A stretch of 64,000 nucleotides of DNA, taken from assembly GCA_949358305.1 (NCBI GenBank), contig OX442315.1, positions 36,606,427-36,670,426 on the forward strand, in the 5' to 3' direction. The translations under genes were made by a program, and so were the position numbers. Source of the DNA: Strigamia acuminata (lineage: Eukaryota; Arthropoda; Chilopoda; Geophilomorpha; Linotaeniidae). Of this stretch, positions 43,301 through 55,186 are shown piece after piece; position 1 is the stretch's first letter; every line of letters begins with the position of its first letter. The notes beneath the pieces were generated by a model. The model did no database searches, was not told where the DNA came from, and saw nothing but the letters and a program-made list of their open reading frames with translations.

Positions 43301-43908
43301 GCATTTCCCGCCACCCCCATGGGACAATTAACAACTCGCATAAATAAACTCCCCGAGTGAGTGTTGAATTGAACGAACCGCCCCAAATAAAAACCTCTCA
43401 ATTCCTCGGAAATTCGCTCGAAAAAGCGTCAATTACTCCACAAAAATGAAAATTAATTCACTATTTAGACACTTTTAAATTAATCGTTAAAAATTACACA
43501 AAGTTTGTTCAATTTCAAGGACAGAGATTCACATGCACTGATTTTACATCCCGCGAAACAGCCATTACAAACAAGGCATAAAAACTAATAAAACTATTAA
43601 AATTCTTCAAAAATAAATAGATAAATAAATAAAAATATTTATCTACTTCGTTAAAAAAGTTTATTTCTAGTCTTTCGCTATTGTTTGAATAAATAGTGTT
43701 TGTTTGAATAAATAATTTAGAATACGTTCAAAACTTTGAGAAATGAGTTACCTGTTGCGCCCAGCAAAACATCCACAAGAAGCCATCTCCACCCAGCAGT
43801 CGAACAGGCCATCGTCGACTCATTTGCAGGCTCATCGGTCTTTCCTTTAAACCAGTCCCGGTTGCTCAGCATATTAAGAAAACGGCGCTCCCAGAGAACC
43901 ATGTTCAT
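33406..43908 (-). CDS. PLPP: Lipid phosphate phosphatase (PAP2 family)
   Basis: Six exons in phase: 43752-43908, 35497-35651, 35210-35433, 34233-34353, 33994-34170, 33406-33579; 335 residues. Exons 1-2 join as WLLVDVLL...IAISQFQ followed by GFFCND, the start typical of LPP/Wunen proteins. The three catalytic motifs are present: K-x6-RP in LKNVTAEHRPHF (exon 3), motif 2 as FPSSHAIS (exon 4) and SRVSDHRHHWWDV (exon 5). Motif 2 is normally PSGH; here Gly is Ser. The family dephosphorylates phosphatidate, lysophosphatidate and sphingosine-1-phosphate on the outer face of the plasma membrane with six membrane helices. The Ser/Thr-rich C-terminal tail is cytosolic. The start is the ATG at 43906-43908; another follows two codons later. 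The first intron is 8.1 kb and filled with mobile and satellite DNA. Joining of exon 1 across that distance rests on phase and family fit. Confidence 0.88.
36081..36446. mobile_element. 366-bp MITE with about 60-base inverted ends
   Basis: Left arm AGGTACGTTCAATTTGTAAA and right arm (as complement) AGGTGCGTTCAATTTGCGAA pair for about 62 bases, including CTTCCTTTTGGACAC. Interior shows no transposase. Located in the first intron of the lipid phosphatase gene. Confidence 0.75.
36560..37025. repeat. Minisatellite, 20-base unit, about 22 copies
   Basis: Unit: CTGAAAATGCCTTTTTTTCT, with some copies carrying CATT for CCTT. The array is open in all minus-strand frames because the unit has no stop, but this is a repeat artefact. 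Located in the first intron of the lipid phosphatase gene. Confidence 0.95.
40262..40347. repeat. Poly(T)/poly(A) hairpin
   Basis: A run of about 26 T is followed after some 30 bases (AT-rich, itself partly complementary) by a run of about 33 A, so the segment can fold as a long A:T stem. Confidence 0.75.
40737..40929. mobile_element. 193-bp MITE with perfect 46-base inverted ends
   Basis: The left end CTAAACTCTATTCCAAAAAG and on to ...CCCATTGGTTGG recurs as an exact inverted copy at 40884-40929. Ends begin next to TA, suggesting a Tc1/mariner-like origin. Perfect identity of the arms suggests recent activity. Confidence 0.8.
41814..42906. mobile_element. Foldback-like element with tandem-repeat arms rich in CAGCTG
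   Basis: About 1.09 kb. The outer ends are inverted copies (GGATGGACTAATCGGCAGCT at the left, its complement at 42880-42899), flanked on both sides by the palindromic AATTAATT. Each arm is built from degenerate tandem modules of a CAGCTG core plus 'CGCCGATTTTTGACCGG'-like sequence, themselves in both orientations. The two arms (41817 to about 42150 and 42385 to 42902) flank an AT-rich core without an ORF. This is the layout of Foldback/FB elements, whose long terminal inverted repeats are made of short internal repeats. Confidence 0.75.
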
Positions 43909-44414
43909 CAGTTGCCCACTAGATGGCGAGCCTAAAATCAAGCGTAATCATGAAACAAAATTTATACTCAAATCCCAAATCGTTTTGAACACACTAATGG
44001 GGAAGATTAAGTGAAAAGTTTTTCAAAATCATGATTCTGTAAAGACGACTTAATTAACTGTAAAACGTGATGCAGAAAAAAACTGAATAAAAATTTCAAT
44101 TTGTTAGATTAAGCTTGGCCCTTATTTGATTGCCAAAATCACAAAAAACTAACTTTTGCTTCAATTTGTAATTTTGCAGTTTACCTCTATAATGTTTTTG
44201 CAATTGTGAATGCGGTGAATGACACTGTTATCAAGTTATAAGTCCAAAGAGCATAATTGTCAAAATTGCAGTCACACTATAGATAATGTTATGAAACGCC
44301 TAACATAGTTTATTTATGTTTATAAATGAAAAAATTACAAATGAAATGTTATTCATGTATTGTAAATACAAATTTTTTTTTTTTTAAGAAATAGTAATAA
44401 CACGAAGTTCACAA
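43909..44414. other. Spacer at the left edge of the CENP-C duplication
   Basis: From about 44160 the sequence is homologous to 49930-50150, the 3' flank of the next CENP-C copy (shared AGATAATGTTATGAAACGC and TTTATTTATGTTT blocks). It therefore marks the left part of the duplicated unit. The first part contains the promoter region of the lipid phosphatase gene. Confidence 0.6.
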
Positions 44415-47400
44415 TCAGTCTTTGGTTCTTGTGAAACTTAACTTTGCTTCCGACAGGGCCAGATTTTGTATACGGTATCGATTCCCCATAGGAACAAGAA
44501 AAAAATCACCTTCGTTTGCAACAAACGAAGTGCAGTGCACAGTTGCAAAAACATTGCCGAATATCACATTGAAAACCTAAAAAAAAAAAAACGACAATAA
44601 TGTTAACGTGTTAATTTAAAAATGGACAAATAAACAATTTTGTTTACCAAAGAATGTTCGCTTAGTCGTTCCGACTGTTTTTCGCACTTCGGTCTAATCA
44701 ACAAAAACCCAAAGAAATACCCGTTATGATTTAAGTTGACGCTCATGACATAAGGATCGCTCCTTGTAGCCGGAGCGCCATCTGGCCCGCAAAATTCATC
44801 TGACGGGAATTTGCTGAATAAATCTGGAAAAGAATCATTATTAAAATTTTAATTATTTTTTTTACAATTTTTAATCTATAAAATACTACCGATGTAAACA
44901 ATTTCGTTGGTTTCTGGATTAATCACTGGAAGCGCCTCGATTGGAACCGATACGACGCTTTTATCCCCGAGTAAATATTCCCGAGTCTGGTCGAGATCTG
45001 CGTCTTGTTGCGCCTTCTTTTTGACTGCTATTTAAAAGTAAAAATTAATCAATTTCGATTAATTCACTCTAAAACAAAAATTAAAATCTTTACTGCGTTT
45101 TCTCAAAACAGTTGGTCCGTGAGAATCAGGGATGGACGTCGAAATCGACACAACCGTGTACAATCCTGCTGCGTCTACTTTGTAGATGGGCCTTTCGAAA
45201 TCCCAAATGGCTAAACGTGGAATTCGAGTACGTTTTGAGCGTCGTAGTTTCTTATCTTCGTTTTCTTTCGGAGTAACTTGAAAATAATAATTTTAAAAAA
45301 AATATATTTTCCTTTTTTTTTATAAAAAAAATTATTATTTTTTTTTTAAAAATTTTTTATATGTTTGAAAAATTATTTTCTTATTTTTAAGTAAACTAGT
45401 AAGATTTGGTCTGTTTACTTAATCGTTTCTTCGAAGGAGGATCTTCCACTTGCTCAGTTCTTTGTGGCACGCGGTTTCTTCGCTGAGATTTACTTCTACT
45501 TGACGACTTTGTTCCGACCTTTCGTGAAACTGGAATTTTACAAATAAAATTACAGAATATCAACTTTAATAATTAACAACAAATTGCCATTTTTGGTCCG
45601 AAATCTACAGATTTTCGGAAAAAAATTCTACTTTTTTTTCTATTTGGAAAAATTTCAATATTCTTTAACTAATTGATGACAAAGTCGTTCAATTAAAACA
45701 ATTGTGATAAATATTTACTAATTTTGTTCAACTTCAAACAAATATTTAACATATTTACCGTGTTTTCTTCGCCGAGATTGACGTCTACTTGAGAACTTTG
45801 TTCTCACGTTTTGCAAGACGGGCGAATCTGCAATTTTACAAATAAAATTATTAGATCTTAATAAATAACAACAAATCGGAAAAAATTTGTTCCAAATCTA
45901 CAGAATTCAGGACAATTTCTGTATATTTGTTCGAACAACAAACCGAATATTCGGAGCGATGAGGAATAAGCCCGAGTCCGCTCATCTCTATTCGTCGCAG
46001 ACTGAACACGCTCACCTACACAAATAATTAAATTGCTTTTCAACAAACTGCAATTATTTCTAAACAACAATGTCCTTACTTTTGTCCTCCGTCATTTTTC
46101 GAACTTTATCACGTAATTTCATCAAACCACATCTCGCCTCATTACTCGACCTGTTTTCTACACTTGGTCTGGCATCCGCCTTATTATTATTACTCTCATT
46201 TGAGCCTATTTTCTCCTCCTCGTCCACATTTGGGTTTATTTCCCTTAATCGAAGACTCCTTCTTAACCCATGCACGTCGCTTCGGTCATTTACACTAAGA
46301 TCAGGGCTAATTCTCACAGTTGCTTTTGCCCGACTCTTATTTAGACTTAATTTCTTACTCAGCGGGCCCCTTCTGGGCACCCGCTCTTCAGTGACTTTTT
46401 CCGGGCTCGTTAGCTTACTGCCCCGATTTTCCTGCTCGTTACTTGAACTCGTTTCGTTGTTTATTACAATCTGTTCATCGGTAATCTCGTTTGGACTTCT
46501 TTCCGACACATATTTGTCGACCGCCTCGTAGAGGTTTGTTTTTTCACTCCTTATACCTCTTCTAGACACCCTTTTTTCAGTGACCTCATTCTTCCTCCGC
46601 AAGCTCCGTCTTGGCCCCTTTGCCTCAACGACGTTTTTAGCATTTGCGTTCTTCCTCCTCAAATTCCGTCTCGACGGCTGTTCTTCGCCACTTGTTTTCT
46701 TATTCAGCGCAACAACGGCCTTCTTTCTAATTGTTTCGTCGCTTTTTTCAACAATTTGTTCCTCAGTTTTCGTATTCAAACTTATTCGCGCACTTCTCCT
46801 CAACATATTTTCACCGTCGGTCCTTTTTGGAGTAATTTCCACACTCTTCTGTAAATTCTTCGGGTCCACGGCATTTTTTCGACTCGTTTTTGCTGATTTT
46901 ATCCGATCATTCGTATTCGTTGATTTCAAACCTTTCCCAGTATGAATTATTGCTGTTGAAACCTCAGTCGAGGTTTCGAAATCCACGTAGCCACTTGGCG
47001 CATCGCTATCTCCTTGTCCTTTATGAAACGAAGAAAATTCGGCCGTAATATTCTTCTTCCTTTTCGGTAACTCGATTTCGTTTCTCCCCTTGTATTCTCC
47101 ATCCAACGATTCATCTTCGATGTCTTCATCCGTCCATTCTTCGACCATTTCGTCAAACGTTCTGAGGGTTCCTTGACCATGATAAGAGGACTGGGCGTAG
47201 CGATTCACCCTCGAGAATCGTCCGTCCGTCGATGCTTTATCTAACCACTCGTGCAATCGTATTGTTCTCTCGGGCGTCGATTGCTTATGATCAATTTTTG
47301 AAACATTTCCACGCATCGATTTTCTTTTCTTCACCAGTTTCACCTTTTCGTATAATTTTTCCAACATGTAAGTTCGCTGTTCAGGCGGAAGCTCGAAATC

Positions 47401-48698
47401 GCCGTCGAGCCACTCATCCAAGTCCAAATTCGAAGTTTTGTTGCAATATTCTTCACCATTAGATCTTTTGTGAGAGTTTGTGCGACTCAAAGTACAAACT
47501 TGGGCTGTTTTCTCATTTCCTAAATAAAATAAAGAATTCCCAAATTCTGAATTAAATTCGATTTATTTTATCAATTATATTCGTGACGCACTGATTTACC
47601 ATTGAAATTTACCGATCTGCTTTGATTTTTTGCATCTTTTGTCGAAATTCGCTGTTTTCAATTCAAATCAAAGCAAAAAATTGATGATTTCGATTAAATA
47701 AATCATAAAAATGCAACAAATGGATGAAATAAACCACAAAAAATCAAAAATTCGTAAATTCGACGAAATAAATCATATAAATTCGATGAAATAAATGATA
47801 AAATTAAATACTCTGAGATTGATTATTCAGTGTCGATGATAATCTCCTTCTAAGTTGTTTATAAACCAGTCGCGACTGGCGTTCACGAGATGTATCTGGA
47901 CGAGTTGGTCCTTCAATTCTAAGTCTTTTCAACTTGGCTTCGATGCTGGGAACCTCTTTAAAAATTTAAAATCAAACTTAATGTTTATAGCTTTTTAAAA
48001 TTAAGTATTTAGCTGTGTGCACCATCTATCAGTCTTCCAGTAGTGTCCATAACCATTCTACGGGGCTTCTTCTCAGACGGGATTTCGCTCGTTGATTTCA
48101 CAGATGAAAAAGGCGACATTGATTTCACCTTCCGAACCTTAAAAAAAATATTTTTGTTTAATTAAAACACAAATATACAATTTTGTTCTATATTTTCCAT
48201 AAATATCTTCAAGTTTCTACCGTTTTTTGGTTCCCAGCCACAGATCGCAATGCCATACTGTCATCTTCAGTCTCAGAATTTTTGTTTTCGTCAAATATCT
48301 CTAATCCGTGTTTGTTTTTCCATATTTCCTTACGCACAACATCACCCGGCTGTCTGTAAATAAAAGACATACGTTAATACACTGTCTCGCTCATGATTTG
48401 TTTATAAATTAATTATTACTCATTTGTTGGTGCAGGAAACCGATATCGCCATGCGGCGGGCTTATATACTCGCTGAAAAAACATCACCAAAACGTTTTAA
48501 AACATCTCAGATTTTTACAAATGTAAGTTGTGGTAGCTACAGCTATTTGATGTGGCTCGATAATAACGGCGTGGCGTCGGCCATGCTTAAAAAGACAGGA
48601 ATTGATTTATTTAACGCCGTCACGTGGCGCCCTCTATAGACACTACTCACAACAAAGCCAACGATTAATATTTACTGATTTTTCTCGAAATTATCCAT
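44415..48698 (-). CDS. CENPC: CENP-C centromere protein, copy A (first exon damaged)
   Basis: Exons matching copy B: 48676-48698, 48420-48472, 48221-48353, 48023-48137, 47812-47955, 46080-47519, 45944-46015, 45759-45827, 45419-45529, 45094-45276, 44890-45027, 44648-44823, 44415-44576; about 939 residues if whole. CENP-C links CENP-A nucleosomes to the kinetochore. Seen here: an N-terminal basic/aromatic segment AAWRYRFPAP followed by EQPGDVV, resembling the Mis12-binding N-terminus; a long charged, disordered middle; the CENP-C motif RRSKRTRIPRLAIW; and the C-terminal dimerising cupin with VPMGNRYRIQN. Exons 2-13 are in phase, but exon 1 is 23 bases where copy B has 24, so the frame is lost at the first junction unless another first exon or a downstream ATG is used. 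Exon 7 lacks the donor used in copy B; GTTTGT at 45943 would restore phase. Confidence 0.8.
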
Positions 48699-48786
48699 GG
48701 CGGACATCCGGACAAGTATGCTGTTATTATTAGGGCTGAATTGTACCAGCCAAGTCACTCATATCGAAACCCTCGACTGCCACTGT

Positions 48787-48878
48787 GCGCGACCATCCAA
48801 TCCACCGTGCACGACCATCCAATCCACTGTGCACGACCATCCAATCCACTGTGCACGACCATCCAATCCACTGTGCAC
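48787..48878. repeat. Short minisatellite, about 23-base unit
   Basis: Four tandem copies of a unit containing CACGACCATCCAATCCACTG upstream of CENP-C copy A. Confidence 0.85.
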
Positions 48879-49128
48879 TAATAGAATCGGAGCATTTCAG
48901 TTCTGGTTCTAGATCCGGACCTTGGCTGATATGAAATTTTCTGTTTAAATTTCCAGTATTTTCTGAGAGAAAAATGTCTTGGGTTGATAAATTTGTTCAA
49001 AATCTAAAGGTCATCGCGGTTACCCAACGCGGATAAAATTGTGACTACCAAGACTGCCACCAGAATGCACTAATGTACATTATGGAGGTAAATTCGACTA
49101 AAAGATGGGTGGTGTATTTAAAAAATAA

Positions 49129-49170
<42 letters not shown>

Positions 49171-49497
49171 ATGTTTTATTTTATTTCTTTATTTTATTTT
49201 AACTAACACTATTTATTCAAACCATATAAAAAGACTAGAAAAAAAGTTTTAACAAGTGTAAAAACACTTTTATTTTTTATCTGTTTATTTTAAAAGAATT
49301 TTAATAGTCATACAGTTATTAGTTTTTGTGTCTTACTTTTAATGATCGCAGGATATGAAATCAGTGCATGTGAATTATTTTGTCTAACTATTAGTGTTTC
49401 TTGATTTATTTCATTCACTAGTTAAAGCTTTACGATTTATTGCATCCATTTGATACATTTTCATCGATTTCCTGGTTTGATTTGAATTGAAAAGTAG

Positions 49498-49764
49498 CGA
49501 AATTCGACAAAAGATGCAAAAAATCAAGAACTTCCCTTTGTGATGCCGTCCAGTGTGAGCACAACACCACCAGTTACACTTTCAACTCCGCAACCTGCAA
49601 TCACAACATCGCCTCCGAACTCACCTGCAAGACCGTCGACAGCGCTGCCGCTGCCGCTTCCTCTGCCTTCGCCACCATCTCAGCCACCGCCTCGGATGCG
49701 CAGTCCGCGACCGCAAGGAACCAAGAAGCCAACACAAATCTACGGATTCCCACAGGATGATTAA
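49498..49764 (+). other. Pro/Ser/Thr-rich open frame, possibly a terminal exon
   Basis: The frame opens at a possible acceptor (GAAAAGTAG|CGA) and ends at TAA 49762-49764; an internal ATG at 49543 would give 73 residues. It is rich in Pro, Ser and Thr with SPPNSPARPS and PLPLPLPSPP runs, ending KKPTQIYGFPQDD. It is far more GC-rich than its surroundings, as coding DNA is here. The first 30 bases overlap a fragment homologous, inverted, to the CENP-C intron near 47620-47680, so a new chimeric exon is conceivable. No family recognised. Confidence 0.3.
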
Positions 49765-50164
49765 GAACCAGTTGGAGCCATTGTAATTCATTTTTTTAAA
49801 CTTAACTTCAATTTATTCTGTTAAATTTACATTCTTAGTATAATGTTAAAATTCTTCATTCTTGTAATTGCTCCCCCTCGTTGGCTCCCAATTGATTGAA
49901 TACTGGAGTAAAAATATATTAATAAAATCACTAAATGCTAATTTCAACTTATCGCAATGATAAATGCGATCAATGAAACTGTTATCGCATTATAAGTCCA
50001 AAGTGCAAAATTGCAATCACAAAATAGATAATGTTATGAAACGCTTAACTTACAAGTTAGTTTATTTATGTTTTTAAATGAAAAAATTACAAATGATATG
50101 TTCAAAAAAAAAAAAAATATATTTTTAAAAAACACAAGCTGAATAATAACACGAACGACCACCA

Positions 50165-51299
50165 TCAGTCTTCAGTTTTTGTGAAGGTTAACTTTGCTTC
50201 CGACAGGGTCGGATTTTCTATACGGTATTGATTCCCCATGGGAACAATAAAATAATCACCGTCCTTTGCAACAAACGAAGTGCAGTGCACAGTGGCTAAA
50301 ACTTTGCCCACTATCACATTGAAAACCTAAAAAAAACAGACAATAATGTTATTAAAACGTTTAAAAATGGACAAATGTATAATTTTGTTTACCAAAGAAT
50401 GTTCGCTTAGTCGTTCCGACTCTTTTTCGCACTTCGGTCTGATTAACAAAAACCCAAAGGATAACTTCTTATGGTTTAAGTTGATGCTCATGACATAAGG
50501 ATCGCTCGTTGTAGCCGGAGCGCCATCTGGCCCGCAAAATTCAACTAACGGGAATTTGCTGATTAAATCTGGAAACAAAATTATTAAAATCTTTATTTTT
50601 TTATTTTATAATTTTACTCTATAAAATCTAACCCTTATAAACAATGTCGTTGGTGCTTGGCTCAATCACTGGAAGCGCCTCCATCGGAACCGACACGACG
50701 CTTTTATCCACGAGTAAATTGTCCTCTCTCTGGTCTATGTCTTGTTTAGTCTTTTTGACTGCTATTTAAAAGTAACAATTTATCAATTATGATTAATTCA
50801 CTCGAAAAGAAAAATTAAAACCTTTACCGCGTTTTCCCCTGTAACCTTTGCTGTGAGGATCCGGGATGGGCGTCGATATTGAATCAATCACGCGGAAACC
50901 CTCAGAGTCTAGTTTGTACCTGGGTAGTTCCCAATCCCAAGTGGCCAGACGTGGCAATCGAGTACGTATTGAGCGCCGTAGATTCTCATCTTTGTTTTCT
51001 TCCGGAATAACTTTAAAAAAAAATTTTTAAAAATATTTTGTTATTGTTTTTTTCTAAATATTTTGTTATTGTTTTTTCTAAATATTTTTTTAAATTATTT
51101 TTGTCTAAATATTTTTTTAAATTATTTTTTTCTAAATATTTTTTTAAATTATTTTTGTCTAAATATTTTATAGTTTTCCTCTAAATATTTTTGTTTTTTC
51201 CTAAATATTTTCTTATTGTGTGTTTCTAAAATTTTTCTTAATGTTTTATTCTAAATATTTTCTTATTTATATTTAAAAAATATATTTTCTTATATATTT

Positions 51300-51356
<57 letters not shown>

Positions 51357-54300
51357 GAGTATGATTTGGTCTGTTTAGTGTTTACTTATTTGTTTCTTCA
51401 AAGGAGGATCTTCCACGCGGTTTCTTCGCTGAGATTTACTTCTACTTGACGACTTTGTTTCGACCTTTCGTGAATCTGGAATTTTACAAATAAAATTCAA
51501 TAAAATTACAGAGTATTAACTTTAATAATTGACAACAAATCCCCATTTTTGATCCGAAATCTAAAGAATTTCAAAAAAAAATTCTATTTTTTTTCCTATT
51601 TGGAAAAATTTCAACATTCTTTAACTAATTGATGACAAAGTCGTTCAATTAAAACAATTGTGATAAATATTTACCAATTTAATTCAACTTCCAACAAATA
51701 TTTACCATGTTTACCGGGTTTTTTTCGCCGAGATCGATGTCTACTCGAGGGCTTTGTTCTCACGTTTTTCAAGACGAGTGAATCTTCAATTTTACAAATA
51801 AAATTATTAGGTTTTAATAAATAACAACAAATTGAAAGAATATTCATTCCAAATTTACAGAATTTCGAACAATTTCTGTATATTTGTTCGAACAACAAAC
51901 CGAATATTCGAAGCCCCAATTCGTACCTGGCGATGAGGAAGAACCCGGAGTCCGCTCATCTCTATTCGTCGCAGACTGAACACGCTCACCTACACAAATA
52001 ATAAAATTGCTTTTCAACAAACTGCAATTATTTCTAAACAACAATGTCCCTACTTTTGTCCTCCGTCATTTTTCGAACTTTATCACGTAATTTCATCAAA
52101 CCACATCTCGCCTCATTACTCGACCTGTTTTCTACACTTGGTCTGGCATCCACCTTATTATTATTATTATTACTCTCATTTGAGCTTAATTTCTCCTCCT
52201 CGTTCACATTTGGGCTTAATCTCTCCTCCTCGTCCACATTTGGGCTTAATCTCTCCTCCTCGTCCACATTTGGGCTTAATCTCTCCTCCTCGTCCACATT
52301 TGGGCTTAATCTCTCCTCCTCGTCCACATTTGGGCTTATTTCCTTTAACCGGAAACTCCTTCTTAAGGCGTGCACGTCGTTTACGTCATTTACACTAAGT
52401 TCAGGGCTAATTCTCAGAGTTACTTTAGCCCGACTCTTATTTAGACTTAATTTCTTACTCAGCGGGCCCCTTCTCGGCACCTTCTCGGGGCTTATTTGCT
52501 TACTGGGTCGATTTACCCACTCTTCCGTGCCGTTAGGTGAACTAGTTTTGTTATTCATTCCAATGTCTTCAACGATGCTCTTATTTTGGCTTAATTTTCT
52601 ACTCAGCGGGCCCCTTCTGAGCACCCGCTCTTCCGTCACTTTTTCGGGGCTTATTTGCTTACTGGGTCGAGTTACCCGCTCTTCAGTGCCCTTAAGTGGA
52701 CTAGTTTTGTTATTCATTCCAATGTCATCAACGTTGCTCTTATTTAGGCTTAATTTTCTACTCAGAGGGCCCCTTCTGAGCACCCGCTCTTCCGTCACTT
52801 TTTCGGGGCTTGTTGGCTTACTGCCCCGATTTTCCCGCTCGTCCGTGCCGTTACTTAAACTCGTTTCCTTGTTTATTACATCGGTGATCGTTTTTAGCCT
52901 TATTAGCGACACCCTTTTTTTGACAGCCTCGTAGGGGCTCGTTTTCTTACTCCTTACACCTCCTTTAGACGCCTGTTCTTCAGTGACCTCATTCTTCCTC
53001 CGCAGGTTCCGTCTCGACGGCAGTTCTTCGGGATTTGTTTTCGTATTCAGCGCAACAACGGCCTTTTTTGTCATCGTTTCGTGGCTCTTTTCCACAATTT
53101 GTTCCTCAGTTTTCTTATTCGGACTACTTCGCGCACTTCTCTTGAACATATTTTCACCGCCGGTCCTTTTTGGAGTAATTTGCAGACTCCTCCTTAAACT
53201 CTTCGGGTCCGCAGCATTTTTTCGACTCGTTTTTGCTGATTTCATCCGATCATTCGTATTCGTTGATTTCAAATCTCTCCCGGTCCGAATTTTTGCTGTC
53301 AAAACCTCAGCCGAGGTTTCGTCATCCAGGTAGCCACTTGGCGCATCGCTATCTCCTTGTCCTTCATGAAACGAAGAAAATTCGGCCGTAATATTCATCT
53401 TCTTTTTCGGCAACTCGATTTCGTTTCCTCCCTTGTAGTCACCATCCAACGACTCATCTTCGATGTCTTCATCTATCGCTCCATCGTCGACGATTTCGTC
53501 CAACGTTCCGAGGGTTCCTTCCCTTTTCTTCGCCTGTTTCATGCTTTCGTAAAAGTTCTTCAGCACGTAACTTCGCTGTTCTGGCGGAAGCTCGAAATCG
53601 CCGTCGTGCCACTCATCTAAGCCCATCTTCAAAAATTCGCTGCAATTTTCTTCAACATTAGGTCTTTTGTGAGAGTTTGTCCGCCTCGGACTACGAGCTT
53701 GGGCCGTTTCCGCATTTCCTGCGTCCAATTGTTTCGAATTAACACTGACGTGGCTGATTTTCAAACTGTTTTGATCAACCAATTTCTGCCAAGGATTCGG
53801 ACCTGCTGACACGTCTGGTTTACCTAAGCCGCCACTTTTTCTTGCATCGCTAAAAGAAAATCGTTTCCGTTCGACTGGGATTGCATCGTTAAAAGAAAAT
53901 CGGTTCCATTCGGCTGGGATTGCATCGTCCATTCCAATCTCTGTGAGGTTTGGCGAGACAATTGCGTCATCTGAAAATAATTGAAATAAATAAATAAATT
54001 CGAAATTATTACGGTAATTAAATTCGATTGATTTTGTAATTATATTCCTGACACACCGATTTAACATTCAAATTTACCGATCTGCTTTGATTTTTAGACT
54101 CTTTTGTTAACATTTGCTGTTTTCAATTTAAACCAAAGCAAGAAATCGATAAATTCGATGAAATAAATCATAAAAATAACGAAATAATCCATTAAAATCA
54201 AATTATTAGATGAAATAATCCATTAAAATCAAATTAGTAGATGAAATGATTCATTTAAATAAAATGATTAGATGAAATAAACTATAAACACTAAAAATTA

Positions 54301-55186
54301 AATGATATATACTAAAACTTCAATCAAATAAATCATAAAATAAAATACTCCGAGATTCATTATTCGGTGTGGATGATAATCGCTTTCTAAGTTGTTTATT
54401 AACCGGTCTTGGTCGAGATACGTCTAACTGTTTTCCACCCTCTAGTCCCGACTCGCGTTCACGAGATGTATCTGAACGGATTGGTCCTTCAAATCGACGT
54501 CTTTTCAACTCGGCTGCGAGGTGGGGAACCTCTACAAAAATTGAAAATCAAAATTCATGTTTATATTTTTTTTAAATTAATTATCCAGCTTTGTTCACCA
54601 TCTCTAGCTATCAGCCTTCCAGTGGTGTCCATAACCATTATACGTGGCTGGTTATCAGCCGGGGTTTTGCTTTCTGATTCATCTTCGCTCGATGATCTCA
54701 CAGGTGAAAATGCCGACATTCGCTTCACCCTCCGAACCTTAAAAAAAAAATTATTTTTTAAATTAAAACGAAAATATACATTTTTGTTCTATATTTTCCA
54801 AGAAATATCATCAAGTTTCACATTTTTTTGGTCTCCAGCCGCAGATCGCATTGGAATACTGTCATCTTCAGTCTCTGAATTTTTGTTGTCGTCATCGTCA
54901 AATAAATCGTCAAATATCTCTAATCCGTGTTTGTTTCTCCTTATTTCCTTAAGCACAACATCACCCGGCTGTCTGTAAATAAAAGACAATACGTTAATAC
55001 ACTGTCTCGCTCGTGATTTATGTTTATAAATTAATTATTACTCGTTTGTTGGTGCAGGAATCCGATATCGCCATGGAGCGGGTTTATATACTCGCTGAAA
55101 AAACAACACCAAAACGTTTTAAAACATTTCAGATCTTTACAAAGCCAACGATTAAAATTTACCGATTTTTTCCTGAAATTATCCAT
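50165..55186 (-). CDS. CENPC: CENP-C centromere protein, copy B (complete)
   Basis: Thirteen exons in phase: 55163-55186, 55042-55094, 54822-54972, 54599-54737, 54349-54531, 52054-53970, 51927-51989, 51715-51783, 51386-51475, 50828-51010, 50633-50761, 50393-50568, 50165-50326; 1112 residues. The start is MDNFRKKS, spliced to RVYKPAPWRYRIPAP, the likely Mis12-complex-binding N-terminus. Exon 6 (639 codons) encodes a charged, low-complexity region with five copies of a 10-residue SPNVDEEERL unit (52190-52340) and a roughly 45-residue module, IGMNNKTS...RRGPLSRKLS, present in about two and a half copies. The CENP-C motif is RRSIRTRLPRLATW, with Ile where copy A and other animals have Lys. The C-terminus is the cupin dimerisation domain (YFIVPMGNQYRIENP). 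Acts at the inner kinetochore. It is about 170 residues longer than copy A, owing to the repeats and an extra N-terminal part of exon 6. Confidence 0.92.
51040..51356. repeat. AT-rich tandem repeat and (AT)n run in a CENP-C intron
   Basis: Degenerate repeats of a TAAATATTTTTTTAAATTAT-like unit (51040-51260) followed by an (AT)n run of about 50 bases (51303-51353), between exons 9 and 10 of copy B. Confidence 0.85.
52190..52345 (-). repeat. CENPC: 30-base coding repeat in CENP-C copy B
   Basis: Five tandem, nearly identical 30-base units encode SPNVDEEERL, the last as SPNVNEEEKL. Copy A has one unit at the same place, so the array expanded after duplication. The unit length keeps the frame. 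Confidence 0.9.

Larger units (their letters stand above)
48699..50164. other. Intergenic region between CENP-C copies A and B
   Basis: Contains the 23-base minisatellite, an (AT)n run at 49134-49167, an inverted fragment of a CENP-C intron (about 49440-49530) and, from about 49930, the duplicated 3' flank of copy B. The stretch 49501-49764 is a Pro-rich open frame (separate entry). Confidence 0.55.

Noticed and set aside
46070-46945. Plus-strand frames of 153 and 121 codons, and the similar 296-codon frame at 52044-52934
   Set aside because: Antisense of CENP-C exon 6 in copies A and B; Leu/Ser-rich composition is the mirror of its Lys/Glu/Arg codons.
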